Below are positions 10,501-21,319 of a stretch of DNA of 64,000 nt, piece after piece. The stretch covers positions 6,324,001 to 6,388,000 of the forward strand of contig JASJZC010000004.1 of NCBI GenBank assembly GCA_037178855.1, given 5' to 3'. The translations under genes and the position numbers were made by a program. The number at the start of each line of letters is the position of its first letter. The first letter of the stretch is position 1. The notes below the pieces were generated by a model that did no database searches, had not been told where the DNA came from, and saw only the letters and a program-made list of their open reading frames with translations. This DNA is from Oscheius sp. JU75 (taxonomy: Eukaryota; Nematoda; Chromadorea; Rhabditida; Rhabditidae).

Positions 10501-12813
10501 ATTTTTGTTAAAAACCGCTGCTTAGAATCGAACCCGGGTTGATCGGGCGGAAAGTGGTCGCCTTAGCAATATACCTCTTTTTTTATTACAAAATGGAATT
10601 ATTTCACTTCCGGTCAATTCCAACTGAATCTCGATTTTTAAAAACAGTTGAAATTGATCCAACTAGTTGAAACTGACCGGTCAATTTCAACTAGTTCTGG
10701 TCAATTTCAACGGCCGGTCAATTTCAACTGCAACATATATATCTCAAAGAGCTAAACTGGGACACTAACCTTTCTAAAGACCCATCTATCACAGATATCC
10801 GAGTTATTACTACTCTGTACTTCCATATTCAGAAGATTGTTAACCACATTGGCAATCTTAGTGCTCCCCACAGAGTCCCTGAAAGGTATGTATTCATTTA
10901 AAAGGTTGCCTTACTGCGTGAGATAGTTCTTACTGACGGTATGACTCTGTAGACACATGCATTCGTGGGTGTGAATTGGAAGATGTTTACAGGTTCTAGG
11001 ACCTGGTTGTTTACGGAAGTGAGAGTGTCCGAGCTCTCCCTTGATTTCCAGAGGAGTGTAATCGGAGAAGTTTGAAGCGCGCTGGTACTGAAAATGACTG
11101 GGAATGGTCTCTCTGTCTCTCTAGCCCTCTGTCTCTCAGTCTCGCTGTCTTCCCACCTACCTTCAAAATATCCAGAAACGTAGCCCTGGTATCGAAATGC
11201 GTCTGAAGATTCTTAGCATTCTCCTCCATGACTCTCCTCAGTTCGTCATTCGTCCTCAGTTCCTTTGGCAAAGAGATCAAAAGTGCAGGATTGATCACAT
11301 CCAATTTTCCAACTTTGGTATTAGCCGCGTCAGTGAACCGCAACCCATGATCTCCAGCAAAGATGACAAAGCTTCTGTCAAGCTGGTACGGGTGTGACAC
11401 TTGGGAAAGAGCATTTACCTCTTCATGATTCAGGCTCAGGAAGTCATGCATGTCTTTATCTAGATCTTTCGTGCCCCATTCAGTGTTATGACCGACGTGG
11501 CTAAACCACGAGAAGACAAATTTCGGTTGATTAGCATAGGACTGTGCGAATTGAGAAAGGTAGACGAGAGCGTGACGGTGTCGTGGAACACACTGCTTCT
11601 CGAGCTTCTTGTGCCAGGACTGATAGTTTTTCTCGTATTCTATCACGTAGGGACTACAATTTATGATTGATATGGTTGACTAATCTCACTTATAAATATG
11701 ATCAAATGGATGTGAAGATATTTCCGCGCAGCCATAGGAAAGGAGCATATACCAGTCTTCCACAGAGGCTGTCTGCGAATCTCTTTCTGTCTCTCTGTCG
11801 GTATCTCTGTCAACTCACCACGTAGCCCCTCCTCGAAAAATCCATTATCAGAGACATATTATAATCCTTGTCAGCCGATCTCTTACAATTCGCTGTTTTC
11901 TCCCAGTACGGGTCAGCTTCCACATTTGGAACACCATATCGTTTCTTATCGATTTTCTCCGTATTCTTCCCATACAGCCAGGCGTATCCGTTGTCTCTGC
12001 TAATTCTCGTGAAGATATTCACATAGGGGAAGTTGATAGCACTCATGTTCTTCGTAAGGAAGTCTAGAGTTTCGGGCATATTCCTGTAGAGCTGAGTGTA
12101 GGATTGGGAGTCGACAATCAGGAAATAGACGCTGTACTGTTGGGCTTCGGGTTTGATTTCGGGTTGAGGAATCGTTCTGAAATGCGACTAAATGCCAGAG
12201 ACAGAGACTCACTTTTCCAAAATTTGCGTGTGGATGTAAGAGTATGGTGCTGTCTTGTTCCAAGCAACCCCAGACTTGATGTCAAAACAACGAGCCTCGA
12301 CAATATCACAATCAAAAGTGTGATTACTCTCCGTGGCCTTCCAGTCAGAATAGTTGTTCTTCTTGTCCGTCTCAAAACGCAAACATCGACCAAAACAATT
12401 AAAAAGATCCGGACTACGGTTCACCAAGATTCCATCTACCAGGCTCGTCGTTGGTTCTAACGGTTGACAGGTTACAAATGGTCTTTTAGCATGCTGCAGG
12501 TGAATTTGAATGAAAGTGAGAAAAAACTAACCTTCATAATGTCAGGATCAAAAATGTCGACCTTAGGAAATGTACAGATATTCTCATCTAGGAGAGGAAA
12601 GGGAGTTGAATTTATAAATAACCTTGTAGTCGCTTGTAGTTTAGTGGTTGTGTTTTCCCTCTGGACACTCGTTGAGGGTTTCGAAGAAAAATTTGTAGTT
12701 TTGCGAGTGATTTCTACAGAAAATACAGGGTCGTACCAGTTGGCGTAGAGGAAAATTAGCAGCACGACAGCTGCCGCTTGGACAAGGTGCACAAAGTGGG
12801 CACTCGTTGTCAT
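7598..12813 (-). CDS. DUF229 family membrane protein (sulfatase-like fold), copy 1
   Basis: Nine exons on the minus strand join in phase: 12532-12813, 12213-12493, 11819-12176, 11690-11772, 11161-11653, 10915-11087, 10770-10878, 7783-7878 and 7598-7741, giving about 672 residues. A single hydrophobic segment lies at about residues 10-25, so a type II membrane or secreted protein is likely. The body fits the nematode-expanded DUF229 family, which has an alkaline phosphatase/sulfatase-like fold. Visible landmarks are DSQSYTQLYRNMPET (position of the sulfatase DSxSR-like signature), FSWFSHVGHN and VIFAGDHGLRF (the DHG metal-site motif). The last exon encodes a Cys-rich tail with GDCVNHQ and KVCDC. 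The function of the family is unknown to me. The intron between exons 7 and 8 is 2.9 kb because a Ginger-like transposon has inserted there. The stop codon overlaps an AATAAA signal. The start at 12813 is the first ATG before the membrane segment; an upstream exon cannot be excluded. Confidence 0.85.
7915..8003 (-). repeat. tRNA-like module (A and B box) in a DUF229 intron
   Basis: On the minus strand it carries TAGCCTAGTGGCTAAC (A-box-like) followed about 35 nt later by GTTCGATGCC (B-box-like). A similar module lies at 18800-18890 in the paralogous intron. It does not fold into an obvious functional tRNA, so a tRNA-derived SINE remnant or tRNA pseudogene is the better reading. Confidence 0.5.
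8028..8175 (+). repeat. Left terminal inverted repeat with iterated binding-site-like words
   Basis: Contains at least six direct copies of GTTGRAATTGACCRG, plus one inverted copy forming a palindrome around the word ACCGGTCAACTTCAAC. The outer part mirrors the right end (10608-10735). I infer that these words are transposase binding sites. Confidence 0.8.
8434..10254 (+). CDS. KRBA2-like integrase/transposase of the Ginger-like element, frameshifted near the C terminus
   Basis: Exons by phase: 8434-8636, 8672-8839, 8879-8996, 9030-9186, 9224-9511, 9558-9780, 9820-9939, then from 9980. Order of parts: N-terminal helical region; an H-x-H/C-C-type zinc-binding module (LYVTHVTGGCIGRD ... CCPLCPLKK); the rve integrase core with first Asp in VDLIDLQS, second in LQTDNGREFEN, and Glu in SQGSVERSNKDI (the D,D-35-E triad); an acidic linker; a conserved RYGTIEVGTSVLVAIPDVDR block; and a Cys-rich CXC-like tail (HCNCYGRCDSNRCSC). 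Intron 3 appears to start with GC (CAG|GCTAGT, 8997-9029) because only that junction keeps CQ|VDLID in frame. After LPNFFRE the frame changes by one base near 10019-10025, so the CXC tail is out of frame and translation would stop at once. Either this copy is newly disabled or there is a base error. Integrase residues look intact. Confidence 0.8.
10515..10585 (-). repeat. tRNA-like sequence near the right end of the transposon
   Basis: On the minus strand, ATTGCTAAGGCGACCAC (A-box-like) is followed by CCCGGGTTCGATTC, a good B box. It lies inside the transposon, between the gene and the right terminal repeat. Confidence 0.4.
10608..10735 (-). repeat. Right terminal inverted repeat of the Ginger-like element
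   Basis: Inverse of the left end, with copies of CCGGTCAATTTCAAC and ending CTGCAACA at 10735. An additional isolated word, GTCAATTTCAACTGAAT, lies inboard at about 10424. Confidence 0.8.
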
Positions 12814-13159
12814 CACAAGCAATAGCTGTGGGGAGTTCTTCTATTTCAGACTTGAAAAGCCTTTCACGACAACTTGATAATTTGCACGAGTCTATGCAGA
12901 ATCTGAAATTCGCTTTGTTTGGAGCAATTAAGACAGACGGAATGACAGAGAGACAGAGAGATAAAGACAGAAAGACAGATAGAGGGACATAGAGAGCTAA
13001 AGCTCAGTGCACAAAAGATACACTGAGCTGGCTCCTATGAATAATCATGAGAACGAGGACGAGTACACGCATCATTTTTCATTTTCAATTGACATTTTTA
13101 ATCTGAAAATTGTGGAAGTTTGTCATTTTTTGGAGTGCCTTACCTTTTTTTTAGTATTC

Positions 13160-15010
13160 GATCAGGCCAGAAAGAAATTGTACAAAAATGGAGCTAATGA
13201 CAAATTTGGTTTAACCGAACCCGGAAGAATAGAGCAAAAAAGAAACTGGCAATTGACGCATAAAAAGTTTTTATTTGATGGTGGTATTGTGGAAGCGCGG
13301 TGTTTTGACAGAGAGTCACATTTTAGTTTAAACAGTGCAGCGGCTTCCTATTACTATATTCATACCCAGATTGTGGAATGGTGAGAACAAATACTGTCAC
13401 TGTCACGTCGCATCCACTTCTTTCCAGACCGTTCAACAAACCCAACCCATACCTAAAAGAAATCAGTATAGTGTCTACCTCCTCATAGTTGATTCCCAAG
13501 CCCACTCTCAGCACTATAGAAACATGGCAAACATTTGACTTACTCACAAACGCCATGAATACTACAAACTTTCCTTGAATTCTTCGTGAGAGCAGAGACC
13601 ACGAGCCTGGCTATTTGGGAAGCTGTTAAGGACAAGATTGATAAGATATGGTGTGCCAAATGTGCACTGCAAGTTGACTCGTACTGGGTGGTAACAGCGA
13701 ATTGTAAGAGATCGGCTGAGAAGGACTATAATATGTCTCCGGTGGATTTTTCGAGGAGGGGCTATGTGGTGAGTTGACAGAGACACTACAATTAGCTGAA
13801 GCAATGGTTTTGCCTGAATCTACGGGAAGAACACGAAGACCATTGACAAAAAACCGGCTTCCGGACATTTCCGCAGAGAGGTAAAATTGGTGAAAAAGAA
13901 CGAATTGGAAGAGACTCGAATATACAAGAAGTTCTAGACCATAAGCTATTTTTGCAAGAAGAGGCGACTCATATGAGGAGAAGCTGCAAGAAGAGACCGC
14001 TCAGTCAGAATATTTCGAAAAACTCAATGCAATTGGTTTGACTGCATTTCCAGCCTTTCAAAAATTCCCGGCGATAACGGGAACTGAAAGAAGGGGATAT
14101 TGTTTTTTTCCGCAGAAGACACGCGGCTCATTTTCACGTACAGCTGCGCCTCAATCCGATCTCACCTCTACCATCTGTTTTCAAGTGAATTTCACAGATA
14201 GTGTCCCTGTCACTGTCAGCCATTCCTTTCTTTTTTTAGTCCTTACGCAGTAGTCTAAACGCACAACAGAGAAATCGCAAACCATTTGGAGAAAAGACAC
14301 TGTCTCTATCGCCACCAGCCCGTCTTGAAATAACTAGACCAGTTTGCCAAGACTTGCAAAAGTATGCTCTTAATTTTCATCGGAAATAGTAGGTTAGACC
14401 ATCCAAAATTCGCATTCATGCAACTACTTCGAGCCGTTCATGACACAGAATGGAGTACAAAGGTCCTAGACGAGGATATGTACAACGTTTTGAGTCAAGA
14501 AGAGGTAAGGAGATTTGTATCAGACTGTCACCTCCGTACCAGCTCGACAATAGCTTTGTTATCTTGACTGGAGATCATGGAATGCGATTTGCTAATGTTT
14601 CGAGAACGAACTTCGGAATGTGGGATATTTTGAATCCTGCTCTTATGATCTCCTTGCCAAAGGAAATGAGGAAGAATACTGAACTTACAAAGACACTGGA
14701 GGGGAATACTAAGCAACTCCAGGCCCATTTTGATACAAGGGCAGGATTCAAAATATTTTGGATATATTGAAGGTAGGTTGTATATCTCTCGTTTCTCTAT
14801 CTCTCTGTCTCTATGTCTCTCTGTTTCGCTGCCTCTATGTTTTTTGACTTACGGTTTCAGTATAAGCCAGCTTCAAATTTCATCTCTCGCGAACAGGCGA
14901 ACATCGAAAAGGATCTTGGGCACTCCTATTTCAGAAAACAGCAAGGTCCGCGAAGCTGTAAACACCTTCCAATCCTGACTCACAAATGCATCTCTCTTTA
15001 GAGACATGTC
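13160..15010 (+). pseudogene. DUF229 pseudogene, head to head with copy 1
   Basis: The plus strand carries recognisable remains of DUF229 exon 2 (GIVEARCFDRESHF, YYYIHTQIVEW, with a splice donor at 13381), exon 3 (NQYSVYLLIVDSQAHSQHYR then a frame break, later GYVV), exon 5 (PYQLDNSFVILTGDHGMRF, LMISLPKEMRKN) and exon 6 (14864-15000, SNFISREQANIEKDLGHSY). Frameshifts, internal deletions and a missing membrane-anchor exon make a functional product unlikely. Its 5' end faces the intact gene at 12813, so the pair once shared a short divergent promoter. Confidence 0.75.
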
Positions 15011-15188
15011 ATTGGGATCGGTTTCCAGCCCCAAACTTCTACTTATAGTTAATACAGAGATCTCGTCTGGAGCCATGTTTACGTAGACCTTCTAAAAAGA
15101 CAGAGAAACAGCTGCAGTTGACAAGAAGAGCTACCAGAGATTAAGGAAAAAAGACGACAAGAAGGAACAAGACTACAACACACCATCT

Positions 15189-15354
15189 TTATTTAGCATC
15201 ACAGCTCACAGCCATCAGGGTATCTTCCTTCGGGTCGAGAGAGCCACAGAGGGATCTACTCCGAGACAACGCATGTTGGCAGTCTTGATGGCCCATCCGA
15301 TGCGACGAGCAGTGTTGTTCACGATCTTGATGTGGTAGATGTGCTTGTCGTCGT
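15189..15354 (-). pseudogene. Truncated major sperm protein (MSP) fragment
   Basis: The minus strand encodes [19 protein letters not shown], then [31 protein letters not shown] and stop. This is the central part of nematode MSP, an about 127-residue cytoskeletal and signalling protein of sperm. The N-terminal region before PYDDKH and the C-terminal region after SCDA are missing. The stop is followed directly by an AATAAA-type signal (AAATAAAG). No start codon or splice acceptor is evident at the 5' edge, so I call it a gene fragment. Confidence 0.8.
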
Positions 15355-15668
15355 AGGGTGTTTCTCTTTTGTTATTGCGAGTAGCAGAGTAATAAAGCCC
15401 TTATCAAGTTGGACTGAGCTGCTGTGTCTCTACACTCTGATAGACAGTGTCTCTCTGTATCCTTGTCTCTCTATCTCTCTGCCGCTGTCTCCATGTATCT
15501 TTGTCTCTATGTCTCTTTCTGTCAATTCGTGACCTCTAACCTTGTTTCCTAATCACTTGAATCAAGTTGATTTGCGTCATTGTTCCGTCATTGAACGGCG
15601 CCCGTAGTTGACCCGTGATTCACATTGTAATAGACAGGTTTTCTTTTCCCAACTTCCCGCCACCCCAC

Positions 15669-17471
15669 ATGCGTATTTGTCTCCTGTTTTGTCTCGTCTT
15701 TTCTATTTCTGCCGTTCCCCGAGATGTAGTCCAATTCACTGGGTTCAAAGTCAACTACAATCCAGGCAATCACAATGTTTGTCCCCTTACCCAATGTTTT
15801 CGAACTGTAGTTTTTAGGAAGACAACTCCTTTCACCGAACAATCCAGTCCGTTGTTGACTACATGAAGAACCTCGGCTCGAAAATATCCGGCTTCTTCTC
15901 CAGTGAAGAGGCCAAGACGGTCACAGCAGTCCCGTCGACTACTGAGCCTCCAGCAGAGACAGCTCCGACTCCGTCGAATCTCTGGTTCGGTACACATTGG
16001 AAGTGGCCAAGTCAGAGGAAGACAACAACACCAGCCACGCCGTGAGTGCTTCTGAACAGTGTAGAGTCCTTTGGAAGGCGAAAGTCAAAAGACCTGTGGG
16101 TATGCATTTCTATCTCTAAGCTTCTCTTTTTGACCCTACCTACCTTGATGGTAAGCGTGAGCGAAACCAAAACGAGAGGTGAAGAAACTGATGCTTCCAA
16201 TCTCAAACTTTCTCGGCGTAGTTGAGCTCATTTTGAAGTTCTGGCTATGATAGAGAAGACTAGATAATTTCCCTAGACAGAGAGTTTGCCAGATGGAACA
16301 AATTTTTTAGCGGCAGGCTCAGCTTCATATTTGACGCGCGCCTAGTTCTGGATGCCAACAAAAGTGCTCCTAGTTTCATGTTTCCTCTGCATGTCTTTGA
16401 AGCTCTCAATGTGCTTTTCTTCCAGTGATCCTGAAGCTAGGAAAAACTCAACTCAACCAAAAACATGTGAATGAAATAATGATGTATAGATATTGGATAG
16501 TGAGAAGGAAGATAGACAGGACTGTCTTCCTATCCTTTCTCTCACCTATTTGTAGCCTCGGCTCAGGCGTTCTCAAGCCATAGTCCCTGCGAATATTGCA
16601 TTATTTTCCCCATAATTACACGATTTGATGAAAAACTGTCCAGTTTTCGTGCTTTCGAAAGTTCTCCCTGTCACTGTCTCTTTATCTCTGACTCCCTTTC
16701 CCACTGGTTTTGTCTCTTAGACTGTGACTCTTACTGTCTCGGTCTCACTGCAAACATCCTTCTTACAGAATCTTCTGGAGCCCTGAATCCCGCCCTGGAT
16801 CTTGTCCCACTCGAGTCGATGCCTACGTAGATGTCAAAGGAGGAGCTCTTTTGTTCCAAGGGGACAAGGTCTACACTATCAGGAACCGAACCATTCTCTC
16901 CTCTTCCACTCTGGAGAAGATGTTCCCAAATCTAAATGTGGCTCAGATAACTGCCGGTCTTTACAATAAAGACAAGGAGCTGCTGATCTTGTTCAACGAG
17001 AGGACAGTCTGGGGTCTGTTATGGTTCGAAAATAGTCAAAGCTGGAAGGTTATGGACGACTATCCAAAGGTGAGCGAGACAGATAGACAGATATGGAGAC
17101 ATAGAGAGACAAAAACGCTGGCTTTTCCAGAACCTACCCCAATCTATCCCATTCACCCCACATGGAGCCATACGCTGGATCGATGACTCTCAAGTATTAC
17201 TCTCAGAAGACGGTCGTCTGGCCATGTACGACGAGGTTCTCAACGAGCCACTGACTACTGGTAGTACTAGGACGTATCTCAAGGTTTGGCTAACCAGTTC
17301 CTGTCATCTAGTGTCATCCAGGGACTTCCGGAGAAGATCAAAGGAGCCTCGAGGTGGACAGAGAAAGGAGCAGTGAGAATCTTCACAGAGACGATGGTGT
17401 TTGACTATGAGAAGAGTACACAGAAGTTGGAAGGCACTCCTTTGAAACAGTTCTTAGTTTGTAAAGCATAA
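15669..17471 (+). CDS. Secreted protein with hemopexin-like repeats
   Basis: Exons 15669-15776, 15818-16041, 16769-17069, 17131-17283 and 17322-17471 join in phase to give 311 residues. Residues 1-16 (MRICLLFCLVFSISAV) are a good signal peptide. A Ser/Thr/Pro-rich linker follows (about 60-110). From about residue 115 to the end come repeated blades such as VDAYVDVKGGALLFQGDKVY, ITAGLYNKDKELLILFNERT, GAIRWIDDSQVLLSEDG and GLPEKIKGASRWTEKGAVRI. Their spacing and the LPxxIxGA-xx phrase resemble hemopexin repeats. No protease domain is present. A partial copy of exon 3 occurs at 22008-22122, showing this gene took part in the local duplication. The hemopexin assignment is by pattern only. Confidence 0.75.
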
Positions 17472-18175
17472 AGGTTTCGCATAGTGATCACGCATTGCCT
17501 TGACGTGCCAAAGGCTTTATTACTCTGCTACTTGCAATAACAAAAGAGAAATTGCTTTTTGGCCCATGGCACGATTTTGGTCTTCAACAGAGAATCGAGA
17601 TAGTTGTTTCCTTTGACCTTGATTCCTTGGGGAACGAAGATAAGAATCTTTGCATCAGAAGTTACGCCAACGAAGATCATGATACTTATTAGATACCCAG
17701 TACGTCGAACCGCTGCATTTGGCTGTGAGGTACCATAAACCCATTTTGCTTATTCAGCGACTGTTCGACGCGACTTGTGGGCTCCACCTTTGAAACGAAG
17801 CAGCAGTTTCTTCGAGCGCTCCTTTCTCTTTGTCTTACTGTCTTCGGACAAGAATTGACGTTTTCCTTGCTTGTATCCCTTCATTTTCAGATGCTTCGTC
17901 ATGATTTTCAAGTCATTGCCCATTTTGCGGATAGAACGCGCCGGGTTCCGATAAATACGGCCTTCTTAATGTTGGCCCTAGTGGTCACACAAATGAGTCG
18001 GGATGGTCTTTTTCAGTTTCCAGCTCCTCGAATCGCGAAATGGTAGTAGACACGAGCATCTTGAACACCTTGAGACAACGAGAGATGATTAGAGCTGATC
18101 CAGGGCTACTACTTTGTAGATTGTTACAAAACTCGAAACCGTCGTTTTCGCACGAAAAAATGCGTTGTTTAGGTA
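17472..18175. other. Intergenic, mosaic of repeated fragments, no gene seen
   Basis: Positions 17512-17555 repeat, in inverted orientation, a stretch of about 39 nt next to the MSP fragment (about 15358-15400; GCAATAACAAAAGAGAAA). Around 18040-18090 the sequence matches 22127-22180 (CACCTTGAGACAACGAGAGA). Confidence 0.5.
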
Positions 18176-18430
18176 AAGTCATTCGGAGAGGGTAAGGATC
18201 CACACTGGTGGGATATTGTCACTTTCTCGATGGTTAGTTTCCTCGAAAATTTTTAATTGGGCCAAAAAAATTGGCTTGGTATCGAAGTTATTGGCCAACT
18301 TTGCCTTATATGAGCATGAAGAACCGTTTGCCTAGCGTTTGCAGGCTCATTTTGTGTTTATGACTCAGTGAATCGGCCCAGATTGACAGAAAATCGTATT
18401 CCCCTGCTGTAAATCCAATCTTTTCATGGT
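18176..18430 (+). pseudogene. Relic of KRR1 exon 1 and its following intron
   Basis: 18176-18232 encodes KSFGEGKDPHWWDIVTFSM followed by a GTTAGT donor. This copies the end of KRR1 exon 1 (22648-22704) with two changed residues. The similarity runs on into the intron, with an internal deletion, up to about 18430. There is no ATG and no downstream exon. Confidence 0.75.
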
Positions 18431-18498
18431 TTAGACCGAAAAGAAGATGAGCAGAGTACGCTGTCTGGTATAGGAAGAGTGACAGAGAGGAAAGACAT

Positions 18499-20981
18499 TT
18501 ATTCAACAGTAACATCTGAAAGACAATCGCAGACTTTTGCCAAACTTTGATGATTGACGCAGTCCCCTCGATTCTTATAGAGATCCAACCGATCGTATGA
18601 CAGCAGATGATAATCGGTACTGTTCACAGCTTCCAAAAAGAACTGAAACTCTCAATATTGAGCATAATACTGGGAGTGTTTACCTTGAAAGTGGCATTGC
18701 GACCTTTCTCTACAGAGGTAGATTGAAGGATTCCTTGCCAAGTTGCTGGTTTTTCGTGAATTAAAGTCAGTTCAGAGAGCTAAAAACCGTAGATTTTACC
18801 CATAAAAGAGTGGAAAAATGGTTTAGGACGCTAGCGGCATCGAACTCTTGACTGAGCAAACGTGTTAGCCACTAGACTATTAAGGCAAATCTCTTCTTTG
18901 TTGCTTTCTGTACTGGGACACTAACCTTTCTAAAGGCCCATCTATCACAGATATCCGAGTTATTACTACTCTGTACTTCCATATTCAGAAGATTGTTAAC
19001 CACATTGGCAATCTTAGTGCTCCCCACAGAGTCCCTGAAAAGTTTGTATTCCTTTAAAAGGTTGCCCTTACTGCGTGAGATAGTTCTTCCTGACGGTATG
19101 CCTCTGTAGACACATGCATTCGTGGGTGTGAATTGGAAGATGTTTACAGGTTCTAGGTCCTGGCTGTTTACGGAATTGAGAGTGTCCCAGCTCTCCCTCG
19201 ATTTCCATGAGCATGTAATTGGAGAAGTTTGAAGCGGGCTGATACTGAAAATGACTGGGAATGGTCTCTGTCTCTCTAGCTCTCTGTCTCTTTGTCTTTC
19301 TGCCTCTGTCTCTCACTGTCTTCCCACCTACCTTCAAAATATCCAGAATCGTAGCCCTGGTATCGAAATGGGTCTGAAGACTCTTAGCATTCTCCTCCAT
19401 GACTCTCCTCAGTTCTTCATTCTTCCTCAGTTCCTTTGGCAAAGAGATCAACAGAGCAGGGTTGATCACATCCAATTTTCCAACTTTGGTATTAGCCGCG
19501 TCAGTGAACCGCAACCCATGATCTCCAGCAAAGATGACAAAACTTCTGTCAAGCTGATACGGGTGTGACACTTGGGAAATTGCATTTACCTCTTTATGAT
19601 TCAAGCTCAGGAATTCATGCATGTCCTTATCTAGATCTTTCGTGCCCCATTCAGAGTTATGACCGACGTGGCTAAACCACGAGAAGACAAATTTCGGTTG
19701 ATTAGCATAGGACTGTGCGAATTGAGAAAGGTAGACGAGAGCGTGACGGTGTCGTGGAACACACTGCTTCTCGAGCTTCTTGTGCCAGGACTGATAGTTT
19801 TTCTCGTATTCTATCACGTAGGGACTACAATTTATGATTGATATGGTTGACTAATCTCACTTATAAATATGATCAAATGGATGTGAAGATATTTCCGCGC
19901 AGCCATAGGAAAGGAGCATATACCAGTCTTCCACAGAGGCTGTCTGCGAATCTCTTTCTGTCTCTCTGTCGGTATCTCTGTCAACTCACCACGTAGCCCC
20001 TCCTCGAAAAATCCATTATCAGAGACATATTATAATCCTTGTCAGCCGATCTCTTACAATTCGCTGTTTTCTCCCAGTACGGGTCAGCTTCCACATTTGG
20101 AACACCATATCGTTTCTTATCGATTTTCTCCGTATTCTTCCCATACAGCCAGGCGTATCCGTTGTCTCTGCTAATTCTCGTGAAGATATTCACATAGGGG
20201 AAGTTGATAGCACTCATGTTCTTCGTAAGGAAGTCTAGAGTTTCGGGCATATTCCTGTAGAGCTGAGTGTAGGATTGGGAGTCGACAATCAGGAAATAGA
20301 CGCTGTACTGTTGGGCTTCGGGTTTGATTTCGGGTTGAGGAATCGTTCTGAAATGCGACTAAATGCCAGAGACAGAGACTCACTTTTCCAAAATTTGCGT
20401 GTGGATGTAAGAGTATGGTGCTGTCTTGTTCCAAGCAACCCCAGACTTGATGTCAAAACAACGAGCCTCGACAATATCACAATCAAAAGTGTGATTACTC
20501 TCCGTGGCCTTCCAGTCAGAATAGTTGTTCTTCTTGTCCGTCTCAAAACGCAAACATCGACCAAAACAATTAAAAAGATCCGGACTACGGTTCACCAAGA
20601 TTCCATCTACCAGGTTCGTCGTTGGCTCTAACGGTTGACAGGTTACAAATGGTCTTTTATCATACTGCGGAATTTGAATGAAAGTGAGAAAAAACTAACC
20701 TTCATAATTTCAGGATCAAAAATGTCGACCTTAGGAAATGTACAGATATTCTCATCTAGGAGAGGAAAGGGAGTTGAATTTATAAATAACCTTGTAGTCG
20801 CTTGTAGTTTAGTGGTTGTGTTTTCCCTCTGGATACTCGCTGAGGGTTTCGAAGAAAAGTTTGTAGTTTTGCGAGTGATCTCTATAGAAAATATAGGGTC
20901 GTACCAGTTGGCGTAGAGGAAAATTAGCAGCACGACGGTCGCCACTTGGACAGGGTGCATAAAGTGGGCACTCGTCGTCAT
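18499..20981 (-). CDS. DUF229 family membrane protein, copy 2
   Basis: Nine exons match copy 1 in number, length and phase: 20700-20981, 20384-20664, 19990-20347, 19861-19943, 19332-19824, 19072-19244, 18926-19034, 18684-18779 and 18499-18642. The product is about 672 residues, with the same membrane anchor (ATVVLLIFLYANWYD) and the same DUF229 landmarks (SWFSHVGHN, AGDHGLRF). The intron between exons 7 and 8 is only 146 bp and has no transposon, though it keeps the tRNA-like module. Between roughly 19656 and 20612 I see no difference from copy 1, while the outer exons differ by several residues (for example NTEWGTK versus NSEWGTK). Both copies look intact. The substrate is unknown. Confidence 0.85.
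18800..18890 (-). repeat. tRNA-like module, paralogue of 7915-8003
   Basis: Same A-box-like (TAGTCTAGTGGCTAAC) and B-box-like (GTTCGATGCC) words as in DUF229 copy 1, with a short internal deletion. It shows the module predates the local duplication. Confidence 0.45.
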
Positions 20982-21319
20982 CAGTAGTAATAATTGTGGG
21001 GAAGTCTTCAATTTCAGACTTGAAAAGCTTTTCGCGACAACTTGATAACTTGTACGAGCCTGTGCAGAGCCTGAAATTCGCTTTGTTTGGAGCAATTGAG
21101 ACAGACGGAATGACAGAGAGACATAGAGAGCTAAAGACAGAAAGACTGAGAGAGGGACATAAAGAGCTAAAGCTCAGTGCACAAAAGATCTGAGCTGTGC
21201 TGGCTCCTATGAATAGTCATGAGGAACGAGAACGAATGCACGCACCATTTTCCATTTTCAATTGACATTTTTGATCCGGAAATTATGAAACTTTGTCATT
21301 TTTTTGGAGTGCCTTACCT

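Larger units (their letters stand above)
8028..10735 (+). mobile_element. Ginger-like cut-and-paste DNA transposon (2708 bp)
   Basis: The element begins TGTTGCAG and ends CTGCAACA, i.e. TGT...ACA termini, and is flanked on both sides by TATA (8024-8027 and 10736-10739), read as a 4-bp target-site duplication. The outer ~75 bp of the two ends are inverted copies of each other with few differences, built from repeats of the word GTTGAAATTGACCGG. Inside is one spliced gene with a retroviral-type integrase related to vertebrate KRBA2. TGT...ACA ends, a 4-bp duplication and an rve integrase match published Ginger elements. It is inserted in an intron of the DUF229 gene on the opposite strand; the paralogous intron at 18780-18925 has no insertion. 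Confidence 0.85.

Noticed and set aside
11197-11670. Plus-strand open frames opposite DUF229 exon 5
   Set aside because: Shadows of the real minus-strand coding exon; the same frames appear opposite copy 2.
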